A stretch of 64,000 bases of DNA from Mycobacterium barrassiae (GTDB lineage Bacteria; Actinomycetota; Actinomycetes; Mycobacteriales; Mycobacteriaceae). Of this stretch, positions 1-9,308 are shown in pieces (position 1 is the stretch's first letter; each line of letters begins with the position of its first letter). The position numbers were made by a program, and so were the translations under genes. The notes under the pieces were generated by a model that saw only the letters and a list, made by a program, of their open reading frames with translations, ran no database searches and was not told where the DNA came from. Where the stretch lies: assembly GCF_025822765.1 (NCBI RefSeq), contig NZ_JACKUK010000029.1:186001-250000 (forward strand). Reading direction: 5' to 3'.

Positions 1-169
1 TCTGGACGTAAACCGTCATCCGCTCCGAACCGGTGCCCGGGCCGCCGGGCAGCTCGACATTGGAGATGCCCCGCCATGGCCACACACCGCACGAGCTGAG
101 CACCAGCGCGATCGCGGCGAGCGCGACGGTGCGTAGCGCGATTCGACTCCATCTGCGACCGGTCATCAT
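1..169 (-). CDS. mce1E: Mce1E/LprK lipoprotein, N-terminal fragment
   Basis: Partial gene running off the left edge; only the first 56 residues are present. The start ATG at 169 shares one base with the mce1D stop. The N-terminus is a lipoprotein signal peptide: basic MTGRR region, hydrophobic stretch, then lipobox LSSC near residue 27, so the mature protein should be lipid-anchored on the outside of the membrane. In Mce1 systems the fifth MCE protein is the lipoprotein (LprK) of the fatty-acid/mycolic-acid importer. Assignment rests on operon position and lipobox; the MCE domain lies beyond the window. Confidence 0.85.
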   Translation of the reverse strand, partial: MMTGRRWSRIALRTVALAAIALVLSSCGVWPWRGISNVELPGGPGTGSERMTVYVQ

Positions 170-1818
170 CAGCCTGCCTCAGCGGGTAGCGGTGGTCCGG
201 CGGGTACGACGGCGGGTGCCGCCGGTGCGGGTCCGGGGCCGCGCCCTGGGGCCGGCAGCGGACCGGTCATTGCCGCGCTGCCCGGATCACCCGGGATCAC
301 ACCGGGGGCGGGTCCTGGCGGCGGCCCCGGCTGCGGGTACCACGGCGGGGGCAGGGGGTTGTTCTCCGTGTACGCGTCCGGTGGGCCGGCCTGATGCGGA
401 CCGCCGAACGTCGGCGGTGCAGGCGGGATCACGCAGTCCGGACCGCCCATCAACTCGGCGAGGCACTCCGGGAACATCATGTTCGCGGTGAACGGCTGCA
501 CCTGGATGCCCTGCATACCGGGTGCGGTCACCCACCCCTGCTCGTGATTGCCGTGTGAGAACAACGTGTCACGCGACCAGATGCCCGGCACGGTCGTGTC
601 CTTGTAGCCCGGCGGCGGCTGCAGCCTCGGCTCGGAGTAGGCGATGTGCTTGGGCAGCGTCATCGCCGAGCTGAACTGGTTGACACCGAACGGCGGGAAG
701 TTGAACTTGATCGCGTCCAGGATCGGGGCGAGGTACTGCGCGCACATCTCGGCCGACTCCTGATAGCCCAACCGACTGCCTGCCTGGATCGAGCTGCAGA
801 TGAACTGGATCGGGTTGGCGAAGTTGTTGATGACCGGGATGCCCATCACGCCGCCGGTGACCGGGGAAATGATGTTCATCAGGTTGGCGCCCAGCGTGGG
901 GAACACATGCAGCGCGGTCTCCAGCCCGTCCTTAGCGTCGGGCTGCAGGATCGCGTTGGTGGTGTCGGCCAGGTTGTTGATGTCGTGGGTCAGCACCTCG
1001 GCGTTCTCGTCGAGGAACTGCCGGGTGGTCGACAGCAGCGAGTTGAGGTCCTGCAGCGCGTTGGCGACCTCACGGTTGGTGTTGGTGAACGCGCTGGTGA
1101 ACGACGCGAGGTCGTTGTTGAGCGCGACGAACTGCTGATCGCTCTTGTAGAGCGCGTTGACAAACAGGGCCAGACTCTTGACCACGCCGAAGAAGTCGTC
1201 GCGGCCCTCGTTGAGTGCGAACAGCGCTTCGGACAGACCGTTCAGCGTCCGGTTGAGCTCTTCGCCCTTGCCCGCGAATCCGTCGGCGGCCGATTCGATG
1301 ATGTCGCCGAAGGGACCCTTGGGCTGCTCCGGCGTCGGCCCCAAATCCCGCAGGATGCGGTTGATGGAGTCGCGCAGCTCGTCGTACTCCACCGGAACCT
1401 GGGTGCGGTCCAACGGGATGACCGCGTTGTCCTCCATCACCGGTCCGCCCGTGTACGGCGGTGACAACTGAATGACGCGGGATGCAACCAGGCTGGGGTT
1501 CAGGATCGACGCGGTGGCGTTGGCGGGCACCTTGAACTTGTTGTCGTAGGTGAAGGTGACCTTCATCTTGTCGCCCGCCGGCTCGATCGAGTCGATGTTG
1601 CCGACCCTGACGCCCATGATCTGGATCTTGTCACCGGGGTACAGCGCCAGCGTGTCGGTGAAGTAGGCGACCACGGTGTTGGTGGTCAACCTCTTGTACA
1701 GGTTCCACCCCACGAACGCGGCCACCAGCCCGAGGATCACCACGAGGGTGCCGATGATGACCGCGGCACGAGATACCTGCGGCAGCTTCATGTTTCGAAC
1801 GTTGAAGATCGTCGACAT
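169..1818 (-). CDS. mce1D: MCE family protein Mce1D
   Basis: 549 residues. One N-terminal membrane helix (about residues 18-40) is followed by an MCE/MlaD domain (about 45-125, with ALYPGDKIQIMGVRVG), a long helical region and a proline-rich C-terminal tail from about residue 450. The start MSTIFNVRN closely resembles M. tuberculosis Mce1D. It is a subunit of the Mce1 lipid-transport complex, presumably forming part of the periplasmic channel with the other MCE proteins. It starts 13 bases after the mce1C stop and overlaps mce1E by one base, so it belongs to the fadD5-yrbE1AB-mce1 operon. Confidence 0.93.
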   Translation of the reverse strand: MSTIFNVRNMKLPQVSRAAVIIGTLVVILGLVAAFVGWNLYKRLTTNTVVAYFTDTLALYPGDKIQIMGVRVGNIDSIEPAGDKMKVTFTYDNKFKVPANATASILNPSLVASRVIQLSPPYTGGPVMEDNAVIPLDRTQVPVEYDELRDSINRILRDLGPTPEQPKGPFGDIIESAADGFAGKGEELNRTLNGLSEALFALNEGRDDFFGVVKSLALFVNALYKSDQQFVALNNDLASFTSAFTNTNREVANALQDLNSLLSTTRQFLDENAEVLTHDINNLADTTNAILQPDAKDGLETALHVFPTLGANLMNIISPVTGGVMGIPVINNFANPIQFICSSIQAGSRLGYQESAEMCAQYLAPILDAIKFNFPPFGVNQFSSAMTLPKHIAYSEPRLQPPPGYKDTTVPGIWSRDTLFSHGNHEQGWVTAPGMQGIQVQPFTANMMFPECLAELMGGPDCVIPPAPPTFGGPHQAGPPDAYTENNPLPPPWYPQPGPPPGPAPGVIPGDPGSAAMTGPLPAPGRGPGPAPAAPAVVPAGPPLPAEAG

Positions 1819-1831
1819 CGGTTACACCCCC

Positions 1832-3415
1832 CTACTGTCCCTGTGAAAGTGGTGGAAGGAACGGCGGGTTCCCTGGCAATGGCGGTGTGCCGGCAGGCCC
1901 GGCGTCGGGTCCCGGCCCCGGCGGTGGTGGCGGACCCGTCAGGGCGGGCGGCAGCGGAGCGATGCCCGGCGTGAAGTCCGGCGGCAGCGGCGGCTGCGGA
2001 CCCACCGGAACCGTGCGGGCACCCGGCGGTGCCGGCGGAAGCGCCGCGGGCACGCCCGGCATATCCGGCGAGATCTGGCCTGGGATCGCGGCCGCGGGCA
2101 CCCCCGGCGACGGCTGCGGGCCGTGCGCGTTCGGATCGGACGTGACCACGTCGGGCGGTCCGTAGTTCGGTCCGTACGGGTTGTTGCCGAACGGGCCGAC
2201 GGTCAGGCCCGCACACGGCAACGGGTTGCCGGGGGTCGGGATGCCGTCCGGAGGTGGCGTGTAGGAACACGGCGTGCCCGCGCGCACAGCAGGCCCGGGA
2301 TGCTCGGGCGTGCCTTCCAGCACGGCGGGTCCCGGCGCCGGCGCGCCGTTCGGGAACCTGGCCCCGTTCGGATCCGGGAACCGCCAGGCGGGCAGACCCG
2401 CGTCGCCCCAGAACTTCTCGGGATCGATGCCGCGCTTCTTGAATGCGGCGTCGACGAACGGCTGCAGGATCTGGCCCGGCAGCAGGTTGACCAACATGAC
2501 CTTGAAGTAGGGGCCGGACGCGACGGCCTCACCGAGCGACGCCACGAAGCTGGCGACCGTGGTGAGGGTGTCCATCAGGTCGAACCGGCGTGCGGAGAGG
2601 ACGTCGCTGACCTCACGCAGTTGTTCGAGCACCCGATTCAGGTTCGGGTTGTCGTCGATGAAACCTGTGATCTGCTCGGAGAAGGCGCCGACGCGTTCGA
2701 GCAGCATGCTGACCGCGTACTGCCGTTCGTTGATGGCTGCGAGCAACTGCTGGGCGTTGACCAGCAGCTTGTTGATCTGCTCACCGCGGTTGCCGAGGAT
2801 CCCGGCGATCTGGTTGGCGTTGGCCAACAGTTGCTTGATCTGGTCGTCGCGCTTACCAATGGTCTCGGAGAACCGCGCCACCCCGTCGAGCGCGGCGCTC
2901 AGGTGCGGATAGGTCTGGTCGATGGTCTCCGACAGCACGTTCAGCGACCGCTTTACCGTCTCGGTGTCCCAGTTCGACGACGCCTCGGTCACATCGAAGA
3001 AAGCGTCGTAGATCTGATACGGCGTGGTGGTCTGACCCAGCGGCAGAGTCTCGTTGGCACGCAACGGTGTTGACCCGCGCGGCTCGATCTCGATGTTGCG
3101 GCGGCCGAGGATGGTGTCCGTGCGGATGGCCGCGCGGCTGTCGGTCCCGATCTGCGTGCCGCCGAGCGAGTAGCCGATCCTGACCTTGTCACCGACGATC
3201 TCCGCGCTGCGCACCAGGCCGACGTCCACACCGGCGATGCGCACCTTGTCGCCGTTGTTGATGCCGCCGGTGTCGGAGAACTCCGCGTAGTAGGTGGGTG
3301 TCGCGAACAGCATCGGCACGCTGGCGAAGCTCTGCCCGACACCGATCACGAGTACGAGGACAAGGATGCCCATCAACCCGTTACGGACGCGGTTCGATCC
3401 CTCCAGAGTTCTCAT
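1832..3415 (-). CDS. mce1C: MCE family protein Mce1C
   Basis: 527 residues from ATG 3415 (MRTLEGSNR), which overlaps the mce1B stop as ATGA; an upstream in-frame ATG exists, but this start matches the family. An N-terminal membrane helix (about 15-35), the MCE domain (about 38-120, motif NNGDKVRIAGVDVG) and a helical domain are followed by a tail from about residue 330 very rich in Pro, Gly and Ala. M. tuberculosis Mce1C has a similar Pro-rich tail. Subunit of the Mce1 fatty-acid import complex. Confidence 0.93.
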   Translation of the reverse strand: MRTLEGSNRVRNGLMGILVLVLVIGVGQSFASVPMLFATPTYYAEFSDTGGINNGDKVRIAGVDVGLVRSAEIVGDKVRIGYSLGGTQIGTDSRAAIRTDTILGRRNIEIEPRGSTPLRANETLPLGQTTTPYQIYDAFFDVTEASSNWDTETVKRSLNVLSETIDQTYPHLSAALDGVARFSETIGKRDDQIKQLLANANQIAGILGNRGEQINKLLVNAQQLLAAINERQYAVSMLLERVGAFSEQITGFIDDNPNLNRVLEQLREVSDVLSARRFDLMDTLTTVASFVASLGEAVASGPYFKVMLVNLLPGQILQPFVDAAFKKRGIDPEKFWGDAGLPAWRFPDPNGARFPNGAPAPGPAVLEGTPEHPGPAVRAGTPCSYTPPPDGIPTPGNPLPCAGLTVGPFGNNPYGPNYGPPDVVTSDPNAHGPQPSPGVPAAAIPGQISPDMPGVPAALPPAPPGARTVPVGPQPPLPPDFTPGIAPLPPALTGPPPPPGPGPDAGPAGTPPLPGNPPFLPPLSQGQ

Positions 3416-4443
3416 TGCGGCGTGCACCTACCCGACGGCTGGCTGAAGAGTTTCACCGTCCGCACCGGACCACCGGGCTGCAGACCGTTCATCCGAATCG
3501 AGATGTCGCAGGAGTAGAAGTTGAAGAAGTCGCCGTAGATACCACCCGCGCGGCCAAGGATTTTGAACGACGTCGGCAGCCTCGTGAGGATGTCGTTGAG
3601 CTTGTCCTTCTGGTCGATCAACGGCTGCTGAACGGCCTCGAGGTGGCCCAGCGTGCTCTGCAGCACCGGCCGGTTGTCCGCCAGCAGATCCGCGATTGTC
3701 CCTGCGGCATCGCTGATTTCGGCCACCGACGTGGCAATCGGATCGCGGCGGTCGTTCAGCCCCGAGATCAGGGCCTGGAAATCCTGCACCGTCTCGTCGA
3801 ACTGCTGCTGATGTTTGACGGTCGTGTCGAGCACGGTGTTGAGGTTCTTGATCACCTCTCCGATCGCCTGGTCACGGTCGGCCAGCGCCGACGTCAGTGA
3901 CGCGGTCTGGTCGAGGATGTCGTTGATGGTGCCGCCCTGCCCCTGGAACACCGTGATGATCGACTGGGCGATGGTGTTGACCTTGTCCGGGTCCAGTGCG
4001 CGGAACACCGGACGGAACCCACCGATCAACGCGTCGAGATCCAGTGCGGGCTCGGTGCGTTCGAGCGGGATGGTGCCGCCGCCGGGCAACCGCCGGTCGC
4101 TCTCGCCGCGCTTGAGCTCCATGTACCGGTCGCCGATGAGGTTGAGGTAACGGATCGACGCGGTGGTGCCCTCGTACAGCGGCAGCGAGCGATCGACGTT
4201 GAAGTCGACCCGCACCTGCGATCCGTTGTTGATGAGCTCGACCTTGGAGACCTTGCCCACTTCCACGCCGGACGCGCGGACGAATTGCCCTTCCCGAAGC
4301 CCGCTGGCGTTCGAGAACACCGCCGAGTATCCGGTGGTGCGATCGAAACGCACCTGGCCGAACACGATGATGATGATCGCGGTGAACAGCAACAGCACCA
4401 GGGAGAAGGCGCCGAGCTTGATGGCTGTACCGGTGATTTTCAT
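3412..4443 (-). CDS. mce1B: MCE family protein Mce1B
   Basis: 343 residues from ATG 4443 (MKITGTAIKLG), overlapping the mce1A stop by the four bases ATGA. A membrane helix at about 8-28 is followed by the MCE domain (about 35-115, with REGQFVRASGVEVGKV) and a helical C-terminal domain ending GRCTPQ, as in Mce1B of M. tuberculosis. Component of the Mce1 lipid importer. The coupled overlaps on both sides suggest translational coupling along the operon. Confidence 0.93.
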   Translation of the reverse strand: MKITGTAIKLGAFSLVLLLFTAIIIIVFGQVRFDRTTGYSAVFSNASGLREGQFVRASGVEVGKVSKVELINNGSQVRVDFNVDRSLPLYEGTTASIRYLNLIGDRYMELKRGESDRRLPGGGTIPLERTEPALDLDALIGGFRPVFRALDPDKVNTIAQSIITVFQGQGGTINDILDQTASLTSALADRDQAIGEVIKNLNTVLDTTVKHQQQFDETVQDFQALISGLNDRRDPIATSVAEISDAAGTIADLLADNRPVLQSTLGHLEAVQQPLIDQKDKLNDILTRLPTSFKILGRAGGIYGDFFNFYSCDISIRMNGLQPGGPVRTVKLFSQPSGRCTPQ

Positions 4444-5652
4444 GGGTTGATCGTGTTCTCCCCAACCTGGCGACCCCAGACGTACTCGATCAGGATCGGC
4501 TGGCCCAACTCGAAGTGGTTGTACGGCGCGATCGAAGCGCCGGTGTCCATCACGAGGTACGGGGCCGGCCACAGGTCACGCGTGATCGGCTGCCAACAGC
4601 CGGGTTTGCCCTCCGGACCGCCCCTGGCGTTCACCCGCGGCAGGTTGTCCGGGTAGACGTAGGGGTTGCCCGCGCCCATGAGTCCCGACAACGTCCGCAG
4701 CGAGTAGCCGTTGCCGCCCAGCGACGCGGCCACCTTCGGTTCGACGTCGTGGAAGTTGCGGATCGTGCAGAACAGCGCCGGGCTGTACTCGTCGAGGATC
4801 TCCGACGGGCGGATCAGATCCGCAGCGCCACGAACCAGATACGGACCGCCACGCTCGAAGACGTCGGCGCCGGTGTTGCCGAAGCCGACCGCAGCCATCA
4901 GCGCCTGGTCGATGTTGCCCTGCTGCTGGTTGAGCGTGCGGGCGGTGGTCACTGCGTTCTGCAGGCCGTCGAACAGATTCGGCGCGGCGTCGGCGTACAC
5001 CTCGCCGAGATCGGCGAGCAACTGGTTGTCCCGCCGGATCTGAGGCATCTGCGGATTGATGTCGGACAGGATCTCGTTGCCGTTGATGATCGACTGGCCG
5101 AAGCGGTCACCCAGGCCGTCGAGCGCCTCGGCGGTGGCGGCCAGCGTCTGGTTCAGCTTGATCGGATCCACCTGCTGCGCAAGCGACACCACCGTCTCGA
5201 ACAAGGTGTTGAACTCGGTGGTCACCGACGTCACGTCGATCACGTCGGACGGCGTGATCCGTTGCGGTGACGGATCTTTCGGCGAGGTGAACGAGATGTA
5301 CTTGTTGCCGAACACCGTCGTCGCGCTGATATCAGCCACCACGTTCTTCGGAATCAGCTTGATGTACTTGGGATCTACGTCGAGGACGATCTTCGCCCGC
5401 GGCTCGCCTCCGACGTCCACCGCATTGATCGTGGCAAACCCGGCCGATCTCGACGCCGTTGTAGGTGACCTTCGCGCCGGGGTCCATCGACAGGCCCGCA
5501 CGCGCCGACATCATCGTCAGCTGTTCGCGCGGCATGAAGTCGCCGCGGAACTGGAGGTACACCAGCACCAGTGCGACGATCGTCAGGAGCGAAAGCACCA
5601 GACCCGCCAGCTTGTACGGCGGGGTGCGGGACGAGTTCAGCGGCGCGGCCAT
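4440..5652 (-). pseudogene. mce1A: Mce1A with a one-base frameshift
   Basis: The region encodes a whole Mce1A in two frames. From ATG 5652 the first frame gives an N-terminal membrane helix and the start of the MCE domain up to VTYNGVEIGRV. The reading then continues in another frame as ATINAVDVGGEPRAK through to the conserved end EYVWGRQVGENTINP at 4440. The shift is at the three A bases 5436-5438 (TTT on the coding strand); removing one restores a 403-residue protein. The 1213-base span is 3n+1, consistent with one extra base. No other damage is seen, so it is either a very recent mutation or a sequencing error. Mce1A is a core MCE subunit and starts four bases after yrbE1B. Confidence 0.85.
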
Positions 5653-5656
5653 GGCG

Positions 5657-6526
5657 CTACACCGTCAGGTTGAAGTTCGGGTCGACGCCGTAGAGCGCCA
5701 ACGATGCGAACAGGACCACACACACGATCGCGACAAGGGACGCGCGCATCGACCGTCCGACGGCCTCGCCGACGCCCACCGGTCCGCCGCTGGCGAAATA
5801 GCCGTAGTAGCAGTGGTTGAGCATCACGATGACCGAGATGATGATGGCCTGCACGAACGACCACATGACGTCGTCGGGGCGCAGGAACGTGCGGAAGTAG
5901 TGCTCGTAGGTGCCGATCGACTGCCCGTAGAAGAACGTCGTGGTGACCTGAGCCGACAGGAAGCTCATGATGATCGCCATCGCGTACAACGGGATGATCA
6001 CGATGAAGCCGGCCATGATGCGGGTGGACACCAGGTAGGAGATGGACTTGATGCCCATCACCTCCAGCGCGTCGATCTCCTCGCTGATCCGCATGGCGCC
6101 CAGTTCGGCGGTGGCGCCGGCGCCCACGGTGGCGGCCAGTGCCTGCCCCGCGACGACCGGTGCGGCGATGCGCACGTTGATCAGTGCGGCGAAGAATCCG
6201 GTGAACGCCTCGACACCGATGTTGCCGAGAGATGCGAAGCCCTGGATCGCGACGAGCGATGAACCCGACAGCGTCACGAAACCGACGATCGCCACGGTGC
6301 CACCGATGACCGCCATCGCACCGGTGCCCATGCCGATTTCGGCGATCAGCCGCAGGGTTTCCCTGCGGTAGTAGCGCAGGGCGTGACCGATGGACCCGAT
6401 CGCGGTGACGACGAACCACGCGACGTGGCCCACGCTGTCGAGGAACCGCGCCGGGGCGGTGATGACATCCGCTCCGCGGGAGAACCCCCGCGGAAACCGA
6501 GAACGCAGGACCTGGGTTGTGCTCAC
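5657..6526 (-). CDS. yrbE1B: Mce1 permease subunit YrbE1B
   Basis: 289 residues, the same length as the M. tuberculosis protein. The chosen start is GTG 6526 (VSTTQVLRSRFPRG), one base after the yrbE1A stop and preceded by GGGGAG inside the yrbE1A end. MlaE-type permease with about five or six membrane segments and the conserved EEIDALEVMGI loop at about residues 150-160, which contacts the ATPase in this family. With YrbE1A it forms the inner-membrane pore of the Mce1 importer. The ATPase (MceG) is not in this window, as is usual. Confidence 0.95.
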   Translation of the reverse strand: MSTTQVLRSRFPRGFSRGADVITAPARFLDSVGHVAWFVVTAIGSIGHALRYYRRETLRLIAEIGMGTGAMAVIGGTVAIVGFVTLSGSSLVAIQGFASLGNIGVEAFTGFFAALINVRIAAPVVAGQALAATVGAGATAELGAMRISEEIDALEVMGIKSISYLVSTRIMAGFIVIIPLYAMAIIMSFLSAQVTTTFFYGQSIGTYEHYFRTFLRPDDVMWSFVQAIIISVIVMLNHCYYGYFASGGPVGVGEAVGRSMRASLVAIVCVVLFASLALYGVDPNFNLTV

Positions 6527-6527
6527 G

Positions 6528-7325
6528 TCAGCTCCCCGTTCCGAATCGGACACCGATCGTGGTCAGCACCACGTTGACCGCGAACAGGGCAATCACGCAC
6601 AACACCAGCGTCTCGTTGACCGCGGTGCCGACGCCTTTGGCGCCGCCCGCGACCGTGAGCCCGCGGTAGCAGCCGACCAGCCCGGCGATCAGGCCGAAGG
6701 TCATGGCCTTCACGATCGAGATCAGCACTTCGGGCAGTCCGGTGACGAGGGTGAGGGTGGCGACGTAGGCGCCGGCCGAGACGTTCTGGAGGTAAACGCC
6801 GAAGATGAAGCCGCCGACCAGACCGATTGTGATCACCGCGCCGTTGAGCAACAGGGCGACGAAGGTGGAGGCGACCACGCGGGGGACGACCAGGCGGTGG
6901 ATCGGGTCGATGCCGAGCACCTCGAGCGCGTCGATCTCCTCACGGATGGTGCGGGCACCCAGGTCGGCGCAGATAGCGGTGGAGCCGGCGCCGGCCACCA
7001 CCAGCACGGTCACCAGGGGGCCGAGCTGGGTGACGGCGCCCAGTGCGGCACCGGCACCGGAGATGTCGGCCGCGCCGAACTCGGTGAGAAGGATGTTCAG
7101 CGTGAAGATGAGGAGCACGGTCAGCGGGATCGACACCGCCAGCGTCGGCAGGAACGCCACCCGCATCAGGAACCAGCTCTGCAGGATGAACTCGCGCCAC
7201 TGGAACGGCGGCTTGAAAAGGGCTCTGGCGGTGAGGACGCACATCCGCACGAATCCGCCGACCGCAGTGAGGCCGGGCCTCACCTGATCGCGTACATAAC
7301 CGACGATGTCGGTCGACGCCGTCAT
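6528..7325 (-). CDS. yrbE1A: Mce1 permease subunit YrbE1A
   Basis: 265 residues from ATG 7325 (MTASTDIVGYV), equal in length to the M. tuberculosis protein. MlaE-type permease: N-terminal amphipathic segment, then several membrane helices, with the coupling motif REEIDALEVLGIDP at about 130-145. Partner of YrbE1B in the membrane pore of the Mce1 lipid importer. It is separated from fadD5 by a 212-base gap, the only sizeable gap in the operon, which may hold an internal promoter. Confidence 0.95.
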   Translation of the reverse strand: MTASTDIVGYVRDQVRPGLTAVGGFVRMCVLTARALFKPPFQWREFILQSWFLMRVAFLPTLAVSIPLTVLLIFTLNILLTEFGAADISGAGAALGAVTQLGPLVTVLVVAGAGSTAICADLGARTIREEIDALEVLGIDPIHRLVVPRVVASTFVALLLNGAVITIGLVGGFIFGVYLQNVSAGAYVATLTLVTGLPEVLISIVKAMTFGLIAGLVGCYRGLTVAGGAKGVGTAVNETLVLCVIALFAVNVVLTTIGVRFGTGS

Positions 7326-7537
7326 CGGTGCGCCCCCACGACGAAACCGCGGTCATGGTGGCGCGACGGCTGCCCCTGTCGCACGCGGCCTCCTTGCCCC
7401 AACCCGCTGACTGTGACCAGCGTCTCCCTACTCGTCGGTAGTAAGACAGACCACAGGACTGTACCCGATGCCATCGTCGCAATGGACCGCATCCGAGAGA
7501 TTGAGCCCTCAACCGTTAGCAAACCCACCCCGGTTCC
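7326..7537 (-). promoter_or_regulatory. 212-base fadD5-yrbE1A gap, possible internal promoter
   Basis: Non-coding stretch inside an otherwise tightly packed operon. On the minus strand a TACAGT hexamer (7463-7458), preceded by GG, fits a mycobacterial -10 element; no convincing -35 is seen at the usual spacing. No strong hairpin is obvious. An internal promoter for yrbE1AB-mce1 is inferred from the gap and this hexamer only. Confidence 0.3.
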
Positions 7538-9181
7538 CTAATTCTCTTGTGCGCCAGCAGAAACCGTCGGCGGAGTGGCGCTTTCGCCCGCGTCAACCCC
7601 CTTGTCACCCCCGAAGCGCACCCGCAACTCGGTTTTGAGGACTTTGCCAGCAGGGTTGCGGGGTAGCGCGTCGACGATCTCGAGAGCCTTCGGATGCTTA
7701 TATCGCGCAAGGCGTTCGGTGAGGAATTCGTCGAGTTCGGCGAGCTCGATTTTGTTCTCGGCGCCGAGGGCGACCACCGCCACCGGCACCTCGCCCCACT
7801 TGTCGTCGGCCCGGCCGATCACGGCCACCTCAGCGATCGCGGGATGGGCGGCGAGGACGTTCTCGACCTCCGCGCAGTAGATGTTCTCGCCGCCGGAGAT
7901 GATCATGTCCTTCTTGCGGTCCACCACCCAGATGTAGCCGTCCTCGTCCTGTCGAACGAGGTCGCCGGAGTGGAACCAGCCGCCGGCGAAGGCCTCCGCG
8001 GTCGCCTCGGGGTTGTTCCAGTAATCGGCCATCAGCGTGGGCGCGCGATAGACGATTTCGCCGACCTGGCCCACCTCGACGTCGTTCATGTTCTCGTCGA
8101 CGACGCGTGCGGAGACGGTCGGGATCACCCTGCCCACCGAGCCGAGTTTGCGGATCGCATCGTCGCCCAGCAGCATGCACGTCACCGGGGACATCTCCGT
8201 CTGGCCGAAGGCGGCCAGGATCTGCGCGCCGGGGAATGTCTCAGACATGCTGCGCAGCAACGTATCTGAGGCAGGCGCCGCACCCCAGGACAACATGCGC
8301 AACTTCAGGTTCCGCGGTCGCGCGCGCTGCTCGGCCACCACCGCCTGCCACTGCGCAGGCACCAGGAAGATGCCCGTCACCCCTTCGGCCTCGAGGACGT
8401 CGAGCAACTCAGCGGGATCGAAGGCACCCAGCGGGTAGAGGACGGTCGGCCGACCGAGCGTGAGGCCGGGCAGCATGCTGCCGATACCGGCGATGTGGAA
8501 GAGCGGCACACCGATGAAGCCGACGTCGTTGTTGATGTCGGCGCCGTTGGTGAAGAGCATCGTCATCGTCTGACCGGTCAGGTTGGTGTGGGTGAGCACC
8601 GCCCCCTTGGGCCTGCCGGTGGTCCCCGACGTGTACATGATCAGCGCCGGCGACTCGTTGGGGATGTCGACGGTGTCGGCGGGGCCGCCGTCCTCGGCGA
8701 GCAGGTCGTCGTAGCCGATGAAGGTGTCGTCGGTGGTGCCGCCCGCGACGATGACGGTCGTGAGCGTCGCATCGATGTCGCGGACCGCGGCCGCCACGTT
8801 CGCGAGCACCGATTCGGTGATGACCACCTTTGCCTGACAGTCGCTCACCAGGAAGGCGATCTCCGGCGGCGTCATCCGGAAGTTGACCGGCACGGCGATG
8901 GCCCCGAGCTTGTTGACCGCCAGGAACGACTCGATGAACTCGGTGCGGTTGAGCATCAGGATCAAGACGCGATCGCCGAATGCAACGCCCCGTCGGCTCA
9001 GTGCACCCGCCAGGGCGCCGACCCGGGTGTCGAGTTCTCGCCATGTCGTGGTCTTGCCGAGAAAGCGCAGCGCCGTGGCGTCGGGCTGCATCAACGAGTG
9101 CCTGGCGAGCTGATTGGTCCAGTTTTGGCGGCGTGCGAGATACGGCTGTTCAGTCGGGTCCGGCGCTACGGGGGAAGCCAA
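7538..9181 (-). CDS. fadD5: Fatty-acid-CoA ligase FadD5
   Basis: 547 residues (M. tuberculosis FadD5 has about 554). Adenylate-forming enzyme that activates fatty acids with ATP and CoA. Visible motifs are the AMP-binding loop YTSGTTGRPKG at about 175-186, AFGQTEMSPV near 320, the GGENIYCAEVEN hinge near 430 and the C-terminal lysine motif NPAGKVLK near 515. The start chosen is TTG 9181 with GGATCAGAGGAG nine bases upstream; the nearby ATG at 9236 is in another frame. The frame stays open further upstream but lacks family similarity there. First gene of the Mce1 operon, divergent from mce1R, and thought to activate imported fatty acids. Confidence 0.93.
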   Translation of the reverse strand: MASPVAPDPTEQPYLARRQNWTNQLARHSLMQPDATALRFLGKTTTWRELDTRVGALAGALSRRGVAFGDRVLILMLNRTEFIESFLAVNKLGAIAVPVNFRMTPPEIAFLVSDCQAKVVITESVLANVAAAVRDIDATLTTVIVAGGTTDDTFIGYDDLLAEDGGPADTVDIPNESPALIMYTSGTTGRPKGAVLTHTNLTGQTMTMLFTNGADINNDVGFIGVPLFHIAGIGSMLPGLTLGRPTVLYPLGAFDPAELLDVLEAEGVTGIFLVPAQWQAVVAEQRARPRNLKLRMLSWGAAPASDTLLRSMSETFPGAQILAAFGQTEMSPVTCMLLGDDAIRKLGSVGRVIPTVSARVVDENMNDVEVGQVGEIVYRAPTLMADYWNNPEATAEAFAGGWFHSGDLVRQDEDGYIWVVDRKKDMIISGGENIYCAEVENVLAAHPAIAEVAVIGRADDKWGEVPVAVVALGAENKIELAELDEFLTERLARYKHPKALEIVDALPRNPAGKVLKTELRVRFGGDKGVDAGESATPPTVSAGAQEN

Positions 9182-9220
9182 CGGCGACGACTCCTCTGAT
9201 CCTTGGGTTGCGTGATGTTG

Positions 9221-9236
9221 ATATTTGATCAAACAT
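9221..9236. promoter_or_regulatory. Palindrome, candidate Mce1R operator
   Basis: ATATTTGATCAAACAT in the 127-base gap between the divergent fadD5 and mce1R genes pairs at 7 of 8 positions around a perfect TTTGATCAAA core (9224-9233). It is AT-rich in a GC-rich region and lies about 40 bases before the fadD5 start and 73 before the mce1R start. FadR-subfamily GntR regulators bind short palindromes in such divergent promoters; binding here is inferred. Confidence 0.5.
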
Positions 9237-9308
9237 GGTGTTGCCCCGGTCACAGTATGGCCTCGGCGGCTCGGGTACAACCCCACGCCAAATTGACCGG
9301 AGAGTCCA

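Noticed and set aside
5332-5501. Two separate short genes in place of mce1A
   Set aside because: The two frames align end to end with one Mce1A protein; a single base separates them.
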